From contig JAHLKF010000038.1 of assembly GCA_025558075.1 (NCBI GenBank), positions 1 through 64,000 on the forward strand: a DNA stretch of 64,000 bases. Reading direction: 5' to 3'. The stretch is from Gaertneriomyces semiglobifer. Lineage: Eukaryota; Chytridiomycota; Chytridiomycetes; Spizellomycetales; Spizellomycetaceae. Both the position numbers and the translations under genes were made by a program. Position 1 is the stretch's first letter; the number at the start of each line of letters is the position of its first letter. This document shows positions 9,345-18,233 of the stretch, one piece after another. The notes under the pieces were generated by a model that saw only the letters and a list, made by a program, of their open reading frames with translations, was not told where the DNA came from and did not search any database.

Positions 9345-10556
9345 ATGGACCCATTACTGGCAGAGGAGAATCTCATAGACAAACGATGGTTTGTTATCAA
9401 TCCAGATGCGCCCGAAAGCTTCTTCAATACGATGATTGCAATGTACCGCATCATGGACAAGAAACTCTACAAGTCCCAGTTCTCCAATCTTCAGGACTAT
9501 TTGGCACCACGTTGGAACCTCTCCGAATCACAAGGGAGGAACTTTGGTCGTGCCGGCAGAGTCCTCACTTTTCTTCAAGAAGCTGGGATCGAGAGAGATG
9601 ACTTGCCACCAAACGTCTCGCTTTTACTTGCCGTAAAGAAAGTCTCGGAAAAAGAAGGACGTACATATGCAGAGACCTGGACGAAAGCCGTGAAGTATTT
9701 CAGTGGCAGATGCAATGTCGTCGCTAGTGATATGGAAAAGGCATTCAAGGAGGATCCCTTGCCACCTCCGCCAAAAGTTACCTTAACAAAAACAGCCGCC
9801 GCTCCAGCGACTCCACCTTCTTCAGCGACACCTTCACCCACGTGTCCAGTACCTTCCTCAACATACTCTCTTCGACCGCGGAGGGTACGAGTTGAAGCTC
9901 CCAGTAGCAATGATCAAGGTGAACATGTCAATCTTAGACCGCTTAAAGTACGCCGAAAGCACATCGCTCCATCCACCGAGTCCGAATACAACACTCCTGC
10001 CTGGCTCTATGCAAAGATAAAGGTTTTCGCCGGTCCAAATGGTATCGACCTGGATCCCTGCTGGAATCCAGAATCACTCGTAGAAGCAACACAATGCTAT
10101 GGAATTCAACGCGATGGGTCTTTCATTGATGCGCTTCAATTGGAAGACTGGCACAAATCAGACCTGGTATACGTGAACAGTCCCAGTCAGCATGTTCTGT
10201 TTTGGGAAAGGATTCAACTTGAACTTGATAAAGGGAACATACAAAGAGTCATTGCGCTTTCTCCTCTCCGTCCATATACTGCCTGGTGTGGACACTTACT
10301 TGCCAATGCTATGGTTGGGATGCTGAAAAAAAAGGTCCTTTTTGACAAGACTAAAGCCGCCCAGCAGCGAAATGCTGGATCAACTTGCGGCGCTATTTTT
10401 TCTCGGTTTGTCGTTTATGTTGATAGGGATGAAACTTATCCAATGGCGTCCAAGTTTGTTGAAGTATTCCAAGATGTAGCTTTCATTCCGAATGTCAACA
10501 TGCGCGATCATCGAGTCGTTGAAGTTGCATGTAAAAGTACTCAAACTGGCGTTTGA
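9345..10556 (+). CDS. Dam-like N6-adenine methyltransferase-related protein, motif degenerate, 403 aa
   Basis: I start at ATG 9345; the upstream frame begins with TTG. Residues about 5-135 are clearly paralogous to the N-terminus of the preceding C5 methyltransferase (shared pieces include KKLYKSQ, SNLQ and GRNFG). A proline/serine-rich linker follows. From about 220, the pattern NTPAWLYAKIKVFA, then IDLDPCWNPES, then W..SDLVYVNSPS resembles the phage-type Dam family (PF05869-like), where the catalytic motif is normally NPPY. Here it reads NSPS, so activity is doubtful; it could be a specificity or binding subunit for its neighbour. It starts 65 bp after the previous stop, consistent with a joint function. 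Confidence 0.6.
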   Translation: MDPLLAEENLIDKRWFVINPDAPESFFNTMIAMYRIMDKKLYKSQFSNLQDYLAPRWNLSESQGRNFGRAGRVLTFLQEAGIERDDLPPNVSLLLAVKKVSEKEGRTYAETWTKAVKYFSGRCNVVASDMEKAFKEDPLPPPPKVTLTKTAAAPATPPSSATPSPTCPVPSSTYSLRPRRVRVEAPSSNDQGEHVNLRPLKVRRKHIAPSTESEYNTPAWLYAKIKVFAGPNGIDLDPCWNPESLVEATQCYGIQRDGSFIDALQLEDWHKSDLVYVNSPSQHVLFWERIQLELDKGNIQRVIALSPLRPYTAWCGHLLANAMVGMLKKKVLFDKTKAAQQRNAGSTCGAIFSRFVVYVDRDETYPMASKFVEVFQDVAFIPNVNMRDHRVVEVACKSTQTGV

Positions 10557-10652
10557 TATGGAATACCTTTTCTTTTCAGAATAAGAAAAAGCTTGTAGCC
10601 GTTTTTTCTCCAGCGAGAAAGGAACGGCAGAAACCAACGAATAAAATGCATC

Positions 10653-11537
10653 ATGAAAAACAAAGTCAGTATGAAAAAAAAAGTAAATTCGTTTGGTACA
10701 ACGAGGTCCGACATTCACAAACCTATTGTTCCCTTTTTCAACTGGGTCGGAAGTAAACGCCGGTATTGCCAAAGACTTTACCGTTTCTTCCCCAAGAACT
10801 ATGATTTGAATAGTCACACTTATTATGAACCTTTTCTGGGAAGCGGAGCTCTATTTTTGGCTTTGCAACCTAAATCAGCTGTTGTTGGAGACATTGACAT
10901 GAATGTCACCAGCGCCTTTGAGAATATCCGCGACGACTTGTCTGAAGTAATTACGCATCTCAGTGAAATGTACAAGGGAGATGTCAAGACAAATTATGGA
11001 AACTTGTGCGGGAATTTCACCGCGTTATCTGGAATTAGGCAAACGGCGGCATTGATATTTGTGACCAAGCACAGCTTCGGTTCGAATCTCATCATGAAAC
11101 GCGACAGAACTGGATTTGGGCTTTGCTACCGAAACAAGATTATTGGATACAATGTAGAAAACATGCAACGTGCGTCCCGGTACCTCAAAGACCATCATGT
11201 CGCAATCGAGAACAAGTCGTTCACCGATATAACGAAAGCAGCCAAGAGGAACGATTTCGTATTTCTCGACCCACCGTATATCAATACCTTATCAACGAAG
11301 AAGCGATACTATAACGACAGTGATCAGATCTCAGTGGAAACCCTAGTCAAAGAAATGCTGAGGCTCCATCAAAAAGGGTGTCTGGTAATGTTAGTCAATT
11401 CGGATAGCCCGATACTTCGAGAAGCCTTGAGTTCAACATTCACTTGTGAAAGTTTCGATGCTCACGAAAGCATAACTGGAGTTCATGGAAAAAAGTATTC
11501 GAACCAACGACGTGAATGCGTATACTTCAATTGGTAG
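10653..11537 (+). CDS. D12-class N6-adenine DNA methyltransferase (Dam family), 294 aa
   Basis: A complete Dam/MboII-like methyltransferase. The AdoMet motif is EPFLGSG (residues 59-65) and the catalytic motif is DPPY (206-209), in the alpha order of the D12 class. WVGSKRR near residues 31-37 is the usual N-terminal signature, and the length of about 290 fits the family. It transfers methyl to adenine N6, possibly in GATC-type sites, though the specificity cannot be read from sequence. An AAGCTT motif lies about 65 bp upstream. It closes the methylation cluster of element A; element B has none of these genes. The first 20 residues are basic and may not be part of the fold. Confidence 0.92.
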   Translation: MKNKVSMKKKVNSFGTTRSDIHKPIVPFFNWVGSKRRYCQRLYRFFPKNYDLNSHTYYEPFLGSGALFLALQPKSAVVGDIDMNVTSAFENIRDDLSEVITHLSEMYKGDVKTNYGNLCGNFTALSGIRQTAALIFVTKHSFGSNLIMKRDRTGFGLCYRNKIIGYNVENMQRASRYLKDHHVAIENKSFTDITKAAKRNDFVFLDPPYINTLSTKKRYYNDSDQISVETLVKEMLRLHQKGCLVMLVNSDSPILREALSSTFTCESFDAHESITGVHGKKYSNQRRECVYFNW

Positions 11538-11620
11538 AATGACAGATAGAAAAATACAAGCTTTACCTTTCCTTTCTTTCTATGACAGAACATGAATCGA
11601 TCAATGTGCGTTTCAATTTG

Positions 11621-11630
11621 TATATAAAAA
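11621..11630 (+). promoter_or_regulatory. TATA-like box upstream of the tyrosine recombinase gene
   Basis: TATATAAAAA about 90 bp upstream of the ATG at 11714, in an A/T-rich leader. Confidence 0.4.
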
Positions 11631-11713
11631 ATTAACTATCTCAATAGAGTAAGAGATATTTTAAGTAACATCGCCGCTATACAAATACTACGAATAATCA
11701 AAAAGTTTCAAAG

Positions 11714-12922
11714 ATGAGTACCGACAATGTCGTAGTTTCCGTACCGACCAATTCTCGGAAACGTGACCACCAGGCAGTCGAGACAACACCTCCACAGGCG
11801 AAGAAACAACGTGGTCGTCCTGCCAAGCAATACCTGAACTTTGACTTGACTCGTGAAGAAATCGCCAAAGTCTTCAATGACGGACGCAAACCTGGAACCA
11901 AAGCCTATGATCCGAGCCAGAAAGAAGTCAAGGCTGTTTTTAGTCTTTTTGGAGACAAGAAGAATATCAAAAAGAACTTTGACAAGCCAGAAAAAATCGT
12001 TGCTGCTGTAGCCTCTTGGAAATTGAACGAAGATGTCAAAGGTCAATATCTCAGTAGCATTGCGCGCTTTTATCGACTTCAAGGTAGTCAACTCATGTGC
12101 CTTGACGATGGCACCTTGGAAACGTTGACACGGGCTTTGTATGCTGCTATGAAATCTAAAAGGAAGCCAGCTGAAGATAGGCGCCTCACTGGAGAACCTT
12201 CGCCACGCGAGCAGAACCGCGATGTCCACGTGGAATTCCCAGAAATGAAAGAGAGTGCGCAAAAGAACTGGGAGGACCATGCATCATCTCTACTGGCTGC
12301 CACTCGCAGGCTGACCAAGACCCAGTACCACATCCTTCTGCGAGGATTGCTCCTATGCATATACACACTGATGCCCAATATCCGCTCCAAGTGGGTTGAC
12401 ATCAAGGAGTCTCCTTTTGATGTTTACACCGAGGATGGATTCTTCGTAGCAGGCAACCGCAAGTTCCTCATCTTCAACACCAACCGCAAGCGTCAATCGG
12501 GAAGTTACGTGCAAGACATCCCGCAGGACCTTTCCGGCATTCTTGATCGCTGGCGCCACTTCAAGAAGTTTTGTTTTCCTGATGGTACCAACCATGTTCT
12601 TGTGGACTTTGAAGGTAAGCAACTGACTCGGCGTGCCCTCCGCAACCACATTACGGAAGCGTGGAAGTGCATTCGTCAACAACCCATCGGAATCTCGGAC
12701 ATGCGCCGCAGCCATATTACGCATCTCATCGAAACGGTTCGTAACACAGGAGAATTGACTCGTTACGCCAGCGACTTTCACCATACCAAGGCAGAGTTCG
12801 ATCTGTACTTTAGGGTGATGAAGATTAAGAGCACAGCAGAGGACTGGAACGAAGAAGAGAGTACCGAAGATGCCTCTGAGCCTGAGGAAAGCGACAATGA
12901 TGAAGTGATAGTGGTTGATTGA
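11714..12922 (+). CDS. Tyrosine recombinase-like protein with AT-hook, 402 aa
   Basis: Residues 31-38 hold an AT-hook core (RGRP). The C-terminal half follows the tyrosine-recombinase pattern: a first arginine in PNIRSKW (R224) after a hydrophobic helix (GLLLCIYTLM), a strand pair around 250-265 with basic residues, a second box DMRRSHITH (about 329-337), and a candidate nucleophile tyrosine in FDLYFRV (Y365). The C-terminal end is acidic. This layout resembles Crypton- and NCLDV-type recombinases, but the middle lysine and second histidine are not certain. Presence of a second recombinase beside the DDE integrase is unusual. It may resolve replication concatemers or the terminal palindromes. 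The B element has a possible counterpart at 60250-61266. Confidence 0.65.
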   Translation: MSTDNVVVSVPTNSRKRDHQAVETTPPQAKKQRGRPAKQYLNFDLTREEIAKVFNDGRKPGTKAYDPSQKEVKAVFSLFGDKKNIKKNFDKPEKIVAAVASWKLNEDVKGQYLSSIARFYRLQGSQLMCLDDGTLETLTRALYAAMKSKRKPAEDRRLTGEPSPREQNRDVHVEFPEMKESAQKNWEDHASSLLAATRRLTKTQYHILLRGLLLCIYTLMPNIRSKWVDIKESPFDVYTEDGFFVAGNRKFLIFNTNRKRQSGSYVQDIPQDLSGILDRWRHFKKFCFPDGTNHVLVDFEGKQLTRRALRNHITEAWKCIRQQPIGISDMRRSHITHLIETVRNTGELTRYASDFHHTKAEFDLYFRVMKIKSTAEDWNEEESTEDASEPEESDNDEVIVVD

Positions 12923-12981
12923 AGTTTAGTTTATGAAATTTCGAGCGTAATATCCGTATTTTCTATAACGTGCGTCTGGAA

Positions 12982-13000
12982 ATATATAAAGAAAGCTTTT
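12982..13000 (+). promoter_or_regulatory. Candidate promoter: TATA box followed by AAGCTTTT
   Basis: ATATATAAA then GAAAGCTTTT, 66-84 bp upstream of the primase-helicase ATG (13066). Both elements of this pair recur upstream of other genes in A, B and D. Confidence 0.45.
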
Positions 13001-13065
13001 TTTATTTGTTAAAGGTTAGATAAGTCACCATTCCCCAAAATAGTGGTTCATCTGTGTCGTACAAA

Positions 13066-15507
13066 ATGACAGGCATTTCTATCAAAGAAGTCAAAAAGGC
13101 GAAAGGCGTTTTAGTCGCTAAAGGATTCCTACCGATTCCTGCCAACGATCGGAAGTATCCCCTTGTGAAGACATGGAAGGATTACAAACTAGTCGACTTC
13201 ACCAAGGCGTTGAACAACATTTCAGGTGTCCACGCAAATATCGGTTGCATCACTGGACCCAAGTCCAACATCCTGGTGATTGATATCGATAACAAGAAAC
13301 CAGCCAAGTTGTCCAAGTCACCCGAAATCTATCGCGATAGTAAAGGAACGGATGACTGGCAGGACCTTATTGCGACCTACGGTGAACCTCAAACCTTGAA
13401 AAGTAATACTCCGAGTGGTGGAACGCACTATTACTTTCAATGGGATGATGGGTTTGCCGACCAAGTTGCTACTACGGCTTCCTGTGTTATCGCCATCGAT
13501 GGAAAACTCTGTGCTATCGACAGTCGCGGCGATGGCGGATTCATCATGACACCACCTTCAGTGATTTCCGAAGGACAGTATGCGTGGCAACCAACCAACG
13601 ACATTGGCAATGTTCCCATCTCACCGATTCCGGAGTGGTTGAAAAAGTTGATGATCAGTACTCGTAACTTGGACAATCATGATGCTCATCAGAAGTCTGT
13701 CAAGGTATCGTTTGCTGATCCTTTTGAGAATCAACCAGTGAGCATCAAAGAAGACTTTGAGTTATTCAAGAGATCAGATCTATTCAAGGGTCACGAATGT
13801 TTGAAGGTCGACCAACACCAGCGCCTTATCCTTAAGGAGACAAAAGATTTCGATTGCGACATTTGCAAACGCACTCATGTCAATCACAGCAACCACCCGT
13901 TTCTAGTTCGCCGCGATGGAACGTTGCTGTTTGTCTGTCGCCCGTCCGCCGGGGACCACAAGTTTGTTGCTGCCGTCAAAGACAAGGATGTCTCGAAAGA
14001 AAGCAAGGCTGCTAATCCTGAACCGCCGACACCTCATCAGATTCTCATGCAGCAACTATGGGCTCATGCTAAAAAGGAAAAACTACTCAAGTACAAAGGA
14101 TTCATCTACAAACCCATTTCGCCTGCTCAGCCTGCTGCATATGTTCAGCTCGAGTCGTACGCCGATTTTGTGAACAACGTCCTAACCGGCAGTGATGTTT
14201 TCACTTCGACTCCGAGACGCTTCAAGGATGTTATGGACCACCTGCAATTGTACAATGACAAGGACCTGTCGTTCATGAAGGTGGACAAGAACATCCTTGC
14301 GTGTCGCAACGGGTGCCTATTATTAGAAGAGGCTGAATTCGTGGATTATACGGACGAGCGCATCAAAGGCAAAGTAGCACGACACTACATTGATGCGGAC
14401 TACAAGGGATCGGGAAGTACGCCTACGTTTGATTCGTTTATCAAATATCAGCTCAGTGAAGACAGAACGGAGGATGAAGTAGATGAAATCTTCAATACTC
14501 TTCTTGCGTTGATCGGCAGGTTATTTTTCAACGTCAATCAATGCGACAGATGGGCTGTTGCGCTTTGTATCATTGGAGCCGCCAATACGGGAAAGTCGAC
14601 CCTTAATAAGATCATTGAAAAAATGTTTGCCCCAGATACGATAGGGATCATTGCCGCAAACTGGGAAGAGAAGTATGGAAACTCAGGGCTGCATGACAAG
14701 GACCTTATCGTAGTACCCGAAATTCCTTCAGACATGCACAAACTCATGAATCCTACGCAACTTCAAACCATGGTGACTGGAGAACGTACGTCCATTGTTG
14801 GAAAACATAAGGATGCATTTTCTGGTCACATCCCTGCCCAAATGGTGGTCTTTGGGAACTTTTTCTTTTCCTTTACGGACTCCCAAGGATGCATCACACG
14901 TCGCTTTCCGATAATGACCTTCCACAGAGCCATCACCAATCTGGACAGCAGCATTCTGGATAGAATCGTCAAAGTCGAGCTGATGGAGTTGATCTTCAAG
15001 TGCGTATCCATGTACAAGTCGACCAGAGACAAGTATCCCAACAAGGACTTTTGGGACTTTTCTCCAGAATACTTCAAGGAAAACATGCAGTATGCTGCCG
15101 TAGCGACCAACCACTTGTACCGGTATCTAACATCATCGCCGGATGGAAACAAGAATGCTACCCATATGTTTTATGCTCGGAAAAGGTTCGTTGAACCAGT
15201 ACGTATCAAGACAAGTTTGCAGGATGTGAAGAAGGCTTTCCACAACTATATGAAGTTCAATCATCAAGATGTCAAACCCAAGTTCGATGAGAATGATCAC
15301 TCGGCGTTCAAGATGTTGGGGTATGAAATCAAGACTATCAACATATGCAAAGGATGCAACAAGCAGGCATGTGGAGGGCGGGACAAGTGTTGCAAGGATT
15401 ATGGGACAGCGAATCGAATCAAGAGGACGTATATCTATGATTTAGAGTTGGTGCGTGAGGAGACGACGATGGAAGTAGCGCCGCCACCACCGATGTACGG
15501 AGAGTAA
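13066..15507 (+). CDS. AEP primase fused to SF3 (D5-like) helicase, 813 aa
   Basis: The replication protein of element A. I choose ATG 13066 over the GTG at 13054. Residues about 10-200 form a prim-pol (archaeo-eukaryotic primase) domain with the metal-binding motif VIDIDNK (D73 and D75) and SGGTHYYF (H121). A cysteine/histidine cluster near 265 (CDICKRTHVNH) may bind zinc. The SF3 helicase has Walker A GAANTGKST (504-512), Walker B DLIVVPEI and the sensor VVFGNFF. The last 25 codons (IYDLELVREETTMEV and on) lie inside the TIR, so they are duplicated at the other end of elements of this family. No PolB is present, so this protein plus host polymerase would have to copy the genome. Confidence 0.9.
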   Translation: MTGISIKEVKKAKGVLVAKGFLPIPANDRKYPLVKTWKDYKLVDFTKALNNISGVHANIGCITGPKSNILVIDIDNKKPAKLSKSPEIYRDSKGTDDWQDLIATYGEPQTLKSNTPSGGTHYYFQWDDGFADQVATTASCVIAIDGKLCAIDSRGDGGFIMTPPSVISEGQYAWQPTNDIGNVPISPIPEWLKKLMISTRNLDNHDAHQKSVKVSFADPFENQPVSIKEDFELFKRSDLFKGHECLKVDQHQRLILKETKDFDCDICKRTHVNHSNHPFLVRRDGTLLFVCRPSAGDHKFVAAVKDKDVSKESKAANPEPPTPHQILMQQLWAHAKKEKLLKYKGFIYKPISPAQPAAYVQLESYADFVNNVLTGSDVFTSTPRRFKDVMDHLQLYNDKDLSFMKVDKNILACRNGCLLLEEAEFVDYTDERIKGKVARHYIDADYKGSGSTPTFDSFIKYQLSEDRTEDEVDEIFNTLLALIGRLFFNVNQCDRWAVALCIIGAANTGKSTLNKIIEKMFAPDTIGIIAANWEEKYGNSGLHDKDLIVVPEIPSDMHKLMNPTQLQTMVTGERTSIVGKHKDAFSGHIPAQMVVFGNFFFSFTDSQGCITRRFPIMTFHRAITNLDSSILDRIVKVELMELIFKCVSMYKSTRDKYPNKDFWDFSPEYFKENMQYAAVATNHLYRYLTSSPDGNKNATHMFYARKRFVEPVRIKTSLQDVKKAFHNYMKFNHQDVKPKFDENDHSAFKMLGYEIKTINICKGCNKQACGGRDKCCKDYGTANRIKRTYIYDLELVREETTMEVAPPPPMYGE

Positions 15508-16059
15508 GAGAATTGAGAATTTACGCAAAAATGAGACGAGTGATTTGAAGTGAAAAAAGCTTTGTCCGGAACGAAAAAAGTTGAGTGGCTAGAGTGGGTC
15601 GAAAATGGCATTTTTAGTTGTAATATAGGTCCTTGTTTTTTTTTTAACAAATTTTATTGGTCATCCTTATAATCTTTCTAAACTTGAAACTCAAACTACT
15701 CAGATACTCAAGATTTGAAAGACACTTACGAGAACGTTTTTTATGAAATTTTTTGAGTGCCTAGTAAAATACTCAGAGTACCTCAGGGCTTCAATGGACG
15801 GTAGGTAGGTTAGCATAAGGAGTACCGGTGGTTTCCATTGGGGAAGGGCGCGGTGTGACACAAACGGTCCTGATTGGCAACCCTTGGCATCCCTTGGCAT
15901 CCCTTGTCAACCGAGGATGTCAAGGATGATTGGCAGGACCGTTTGACAACAACGAAGATGCGGTGATGACGCAAAGCGGGTAACATGGACGAGAAACCGT
16001 GAAGGACGCTGACGTTTCAAAGAGGATGAGTTTTGATCGAACAAAGTAGGATGAGGTAT

Positions 16060-16296
16060 GGTTGCGATGCGGCGTCTCCTCTCGCTATGCCGGGTTTGCG
16101 GAAGCGGAAGTCTTGGCGGATTACGTAATGGTCGCTATGCCGGTTCCGCTATGCCGAGACAACGGGCGCTCTCTAAAAATAGTTGGATTCCATTATGGCG
16201 GCTTCTCTCGCTATACCAGGATCATAACAGCTATTTTTAGGAGCGGAGAGCCACTTACTGCCGCTATGTCCGGTTCCTTCCGCTATACCAGGATCT
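16060..16296 (+). repeat. Subterminal CGCTATRCC iterons
   Basis: At least six scattered copies of CGCTAT(G/A)(C/T)C followed by GG or AGG, mostly spaced 20-60 bp, directly before the terminal palindrome and repeated in the D copy (about 24800-25043). They are candidate binding sites for the integrase or a terminal replication protein. Confidence 0.55.
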
Positions 16297-16299
16297 TAC

Positions 16300-16355
16300 T
16301 GTCACAGTGCACTCCCGGTATATCAATATTGATATACCGGGAGTGCACTGTGACA
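16300..16355. repeat. Perfect 56-bp terminal palindrome of element A
   Basis: Starts TGTCACAGTGCAC and ends with its complement; the two 28-base arms are exact reverse complements with no spacer. An identical copy is at 25047-25102. The outer 13 bases are shared with the palindromes of element B. It could fold as a terminal hairpin. Confidence 0.9.
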
Positions 16356-16407
16356 TCGACCATAGTGTTTTAGCTCTGGACCCAAAACCTTTCAAAAAAG
16401 ATGGCAT
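16356..16407 (-). pseudogene. 102-aa gene of element D, cut after 17 codons by element A
   Basis: The start codon is at 16407 on the minus strand, and the first 17 codons match the A and B copies. The match then stops exactly at the terminal palindrome of element A. This is direct evidence for insertion of one element into a gene of another. Confidence 0.85.
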
Positions 16408-16505
16408 GACTGAAGGACTTGTTCCTTTTAATAGAAGACACCGAGTTTTTTTTTCGTTCCTATCAAGTAACTTTTGATTAATAGTGAAGAGAAATAATCA
16501 TCATC

Positions 16506-18161
16506 ATGTCGGCTCCGTACAGGGCGAACATTCTAAGTCAGAATGGGATCAATAACCAACGTCCCGTGGCGAACGTTCAAAGGAAGCAGATGGGTTTCGC
16601 TGTAGACTATGACCAGATAGATGAGTATGGACAACCAAAGGTAGTATACAGCTGGAATCGGAACATCCATGACAAGGACAATGCTACGAAAAAGGCAACG
16701 GCAGAACTCTACCAGCCTCAACAGCTGACCAGTAAAGAGGAGCTTCGTATGTCTGAGAAGCGACACTATACCAAAGCATACAAAGACGCTCTCGAATTCA
16801 TCAAGGCTGAAGAAGACTACCGTGCCCAAGAACGATATCTTGACAAAGTGACACCGAGCCGAAGGAACAATACCGCGTCCGGTACAAGTTCTTCACACTT
16901 AGCCATTCCTGACCAAGGTGGTAATGTACACCATTACGATGCCGCCACTACTGCCATGACCGGTCTGCGATTTGAGGTCCCGCTTGGCACACGGGAAGTC
17001 ATAGAAGAACCAAGTAACAAGGTGGGAAGAAGTATCGATAGGGTGATCCTTACCAAAGAACGTGAAGTCACAGTTGATCCTGTAACCGGTTTGGGGCATG
17101 TCAATTATGCAACGGGCGTGTCTATTCCTGCCGATGTTGAGGTCCAGGATATGGACATTGACTATCCGATGCCAGGAACCTTCCCAGGAAGCATTGTGCC
17201 TCGTGAACCGGCTCCTTCTTCACCTATCGAAGAAATCGTAGACACATCAAGTCCTGTACAAGCATATGCACCTAGCAGATTGGTTGCGAATGAACGTGAT
17301 GATCCCGCTGAAGTCCAACGCATCCTCGACCAAAATGCCTTCTATCAGAAAGTCTCTAATCAACCGGCAAGGACTCCTTTTAGAACAAGAAAAGAAGCAC
17401 GATATGTTCCCTACAGTAAGAAGTCCAAGAAGGATGTCGTCTTGGATGCACCTATTGGAAGCACACCGCATGTATCGACTGGAATGGAAGCGGCTATTGT
17501 TGAAGATGTTGGCAAATCGGTTACAGTCAAGCACACGGCTGGCGGTGCGGAAATATCATCTGTGGGTAAACCGTTTATCACAAAGGTAGACATCCTCATG
17601 CCATGGGCAGATGCTAGAACGGTGAGTGAACAGCACAATGTAGGGACTGTGTCCAGTGTTGCTAACGATGTTCCATATACCTCTTCATCCATTGAATCTT
17701 CAGCTGGACGTCGTGGAAGTGATGTGAAACTCGTCAAAGGTACGAAACGACCTGTTATGAGACAACCAGATGAAAGACAGGTCAAGAAGCGAGCAAAAAT
17801 TGGATCAGCACCGTTTGCATTGCCAAAGATGGACATTCAAGAGTTCCACGCTGAGGACCCAAAGGAACTCAACCATCGGATAAAAATGCGAACTTGGGGA
17901 AGACAGGTGAAGGCGGTGATGGAGAATGTAGCCCCAATCAGAGCACCAGCTCTGGATGTAGATAATGTTACTATCCAACGTGGATCAGCTGCCCGTCCTC
18001 TTGCAAAACTCGGTAAGGGAGGTTCCGATCAACCGGATGTTGCTCTCGTGACATCGGCAGGTGCTTATCGTGGTACTGCTGAACCTACCGTGACGATTAG
18101 AAAGAAGAAGCGGAAGGATGTCGTAGATGAGCGACCTGCTAAGCGTGTGAAGAGATCCTAG
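16506..18161 (+). CDS. Unknown 551-aa structural-module protein (element D copy)
   Basis: A hydrophilic, probably largely disordered protein. Visible pieces are a charged helical region (about 65-120) with a KKATAELYQPQQLTSKEE-type composition, long low-complexity stretches rich in P, S, V and D, and a strongly basic C-terminus (KKKRKDVVDERPAKRVKRS) that looks like a nuclear localisation signal. Both copies (D and B) have exactly 551 residues and differ at only a few percent of positions, which argues for selection. It is divergent from the 102-aa gene and directly upstream of the fibre, so a virion or fibre-associated role is likely. I do not recognise a family. Confidence 0.8.
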   Translation: MSAPYRANILSQNGINNQRPVANVQRKQMGFAVDYDQIDEYGQPKVVYSWNRNIHDKDNATKKATAELYQPQQLTSKEELRMSEKRHYTKAYKDALEFIKAEEDYRAQERYLDKVTPSRRNNTASGTSSSHLAIPDQGGNVHHYDAATTAMTGLRFEVPLGTREVIEEPSNKVGRSIDRVILTKEREVTVDPVTGLGHVNYATGVSIPADVEVQDMDIDYPMPGTFPGSIVPREPAPSSPIEEIVDTSSPVQAYAPSRLVANERDDPAEVQRILDQNAFYQKVSNQPARTPFRTRKEARYVPYSKKSKKDVVLDAPIGSTPHVSTGMEAAIVEDVGKSVTVKHTAGGAEISSVGKPFITKVDILMPWADARTVSEQHNVGTVSSVANDVPYTSSSIESSAGRRGSDVKLVKGTKRPVMRQPDERQVKKRAKIGSAPFALPKMDIQEFHAEDPKELNHRIKMRTWGRQVKAVMENVAPIRAPALDVDNVTIQRGSAARPLAKLGKGGSDQPDVALVTSAGAYRGTAEPTVTIRKKKRKDVVDERPAKRVKRS

Positions 18162-18186
18162 ATTTCCTTTTCGATTGTGTGAAAAA

Positions 18187-18195
18187 AGCTTTACC
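18187..18195 (+). promoter_or_regulatory. AAGCTTTA motif upstream of the fibre
   Basis: AAAAAAGCTTTACC, ending about 40 bp upstream of the fibre ATG (18234). The same sequence precedes the B fibre (about 45657-45672, minus strand). Confidence 0.4.
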
Positions 18196-18233
18196 ATATA
18201 GTAATAAATAACCTGGTTAGACTGGTTCTCGAA

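Larger units (their letters stand above)
1..16355 (+). mobile_element. Polinton-like virus element A (left end outside window)
   Basis: An integrated virus-like element. Gene order from the left is the 551-aa gene (only its start is visible), 102-aa gene, 220-aa gene, capsid protein, basic protein, penton, packaging ATPase, Gag-like ORF, integrase, methyltransferases, tyrosine recombinase, primase-helicase, then the right TIR ending in a palindrome at 16355. The orientation matches element B. The sequence after 16355 is the interrupted 102-aa gene of a second element (D), so A sits inside D. The left end and its copy of the 5-bp flank (tcgac, 16356-16360) are not in the window. Two structural genes are frameshifted, so this copy is probably not able to make virions alone. 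Confidence 0.85.
15430..16355 (+). repeat. Right terminal inverted repeat of element A, about 926 bp
   Basis: Nearly identical, in the same orientation, to 24178-25102 at the end of element D, which lies the other way round; this is what TIRs of one family predict. It contains the 3' end of the primase gene, a long stem-loop at about 15857-15948 (arms containing AAACGGTCCTGATTGGCA and its near complement), then repeated CGCTATGCCGG / CGCTATACCAGGATC units, and finally the terminal palindrome. No complete gene lies in 15508-16355; the short ORFs there are not conserved as proteins. Confidence 0.85.

Noticed and set aside
1..16355. Bacterial prophage
   Set aside because: Methyltransferases and tail-like fibre could suggest a phage, but the capsid/ATPase/chromodomain-integrase set, TATA-like boxes and spliced host gene point to a eukaryotic virus.
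16058..16373. Proteins encoded in the A and D TIRs
   Set aside because: The ORFs there follow the iterated CGCTAT sequence and the palindrome; changes between copies do not respect codons.
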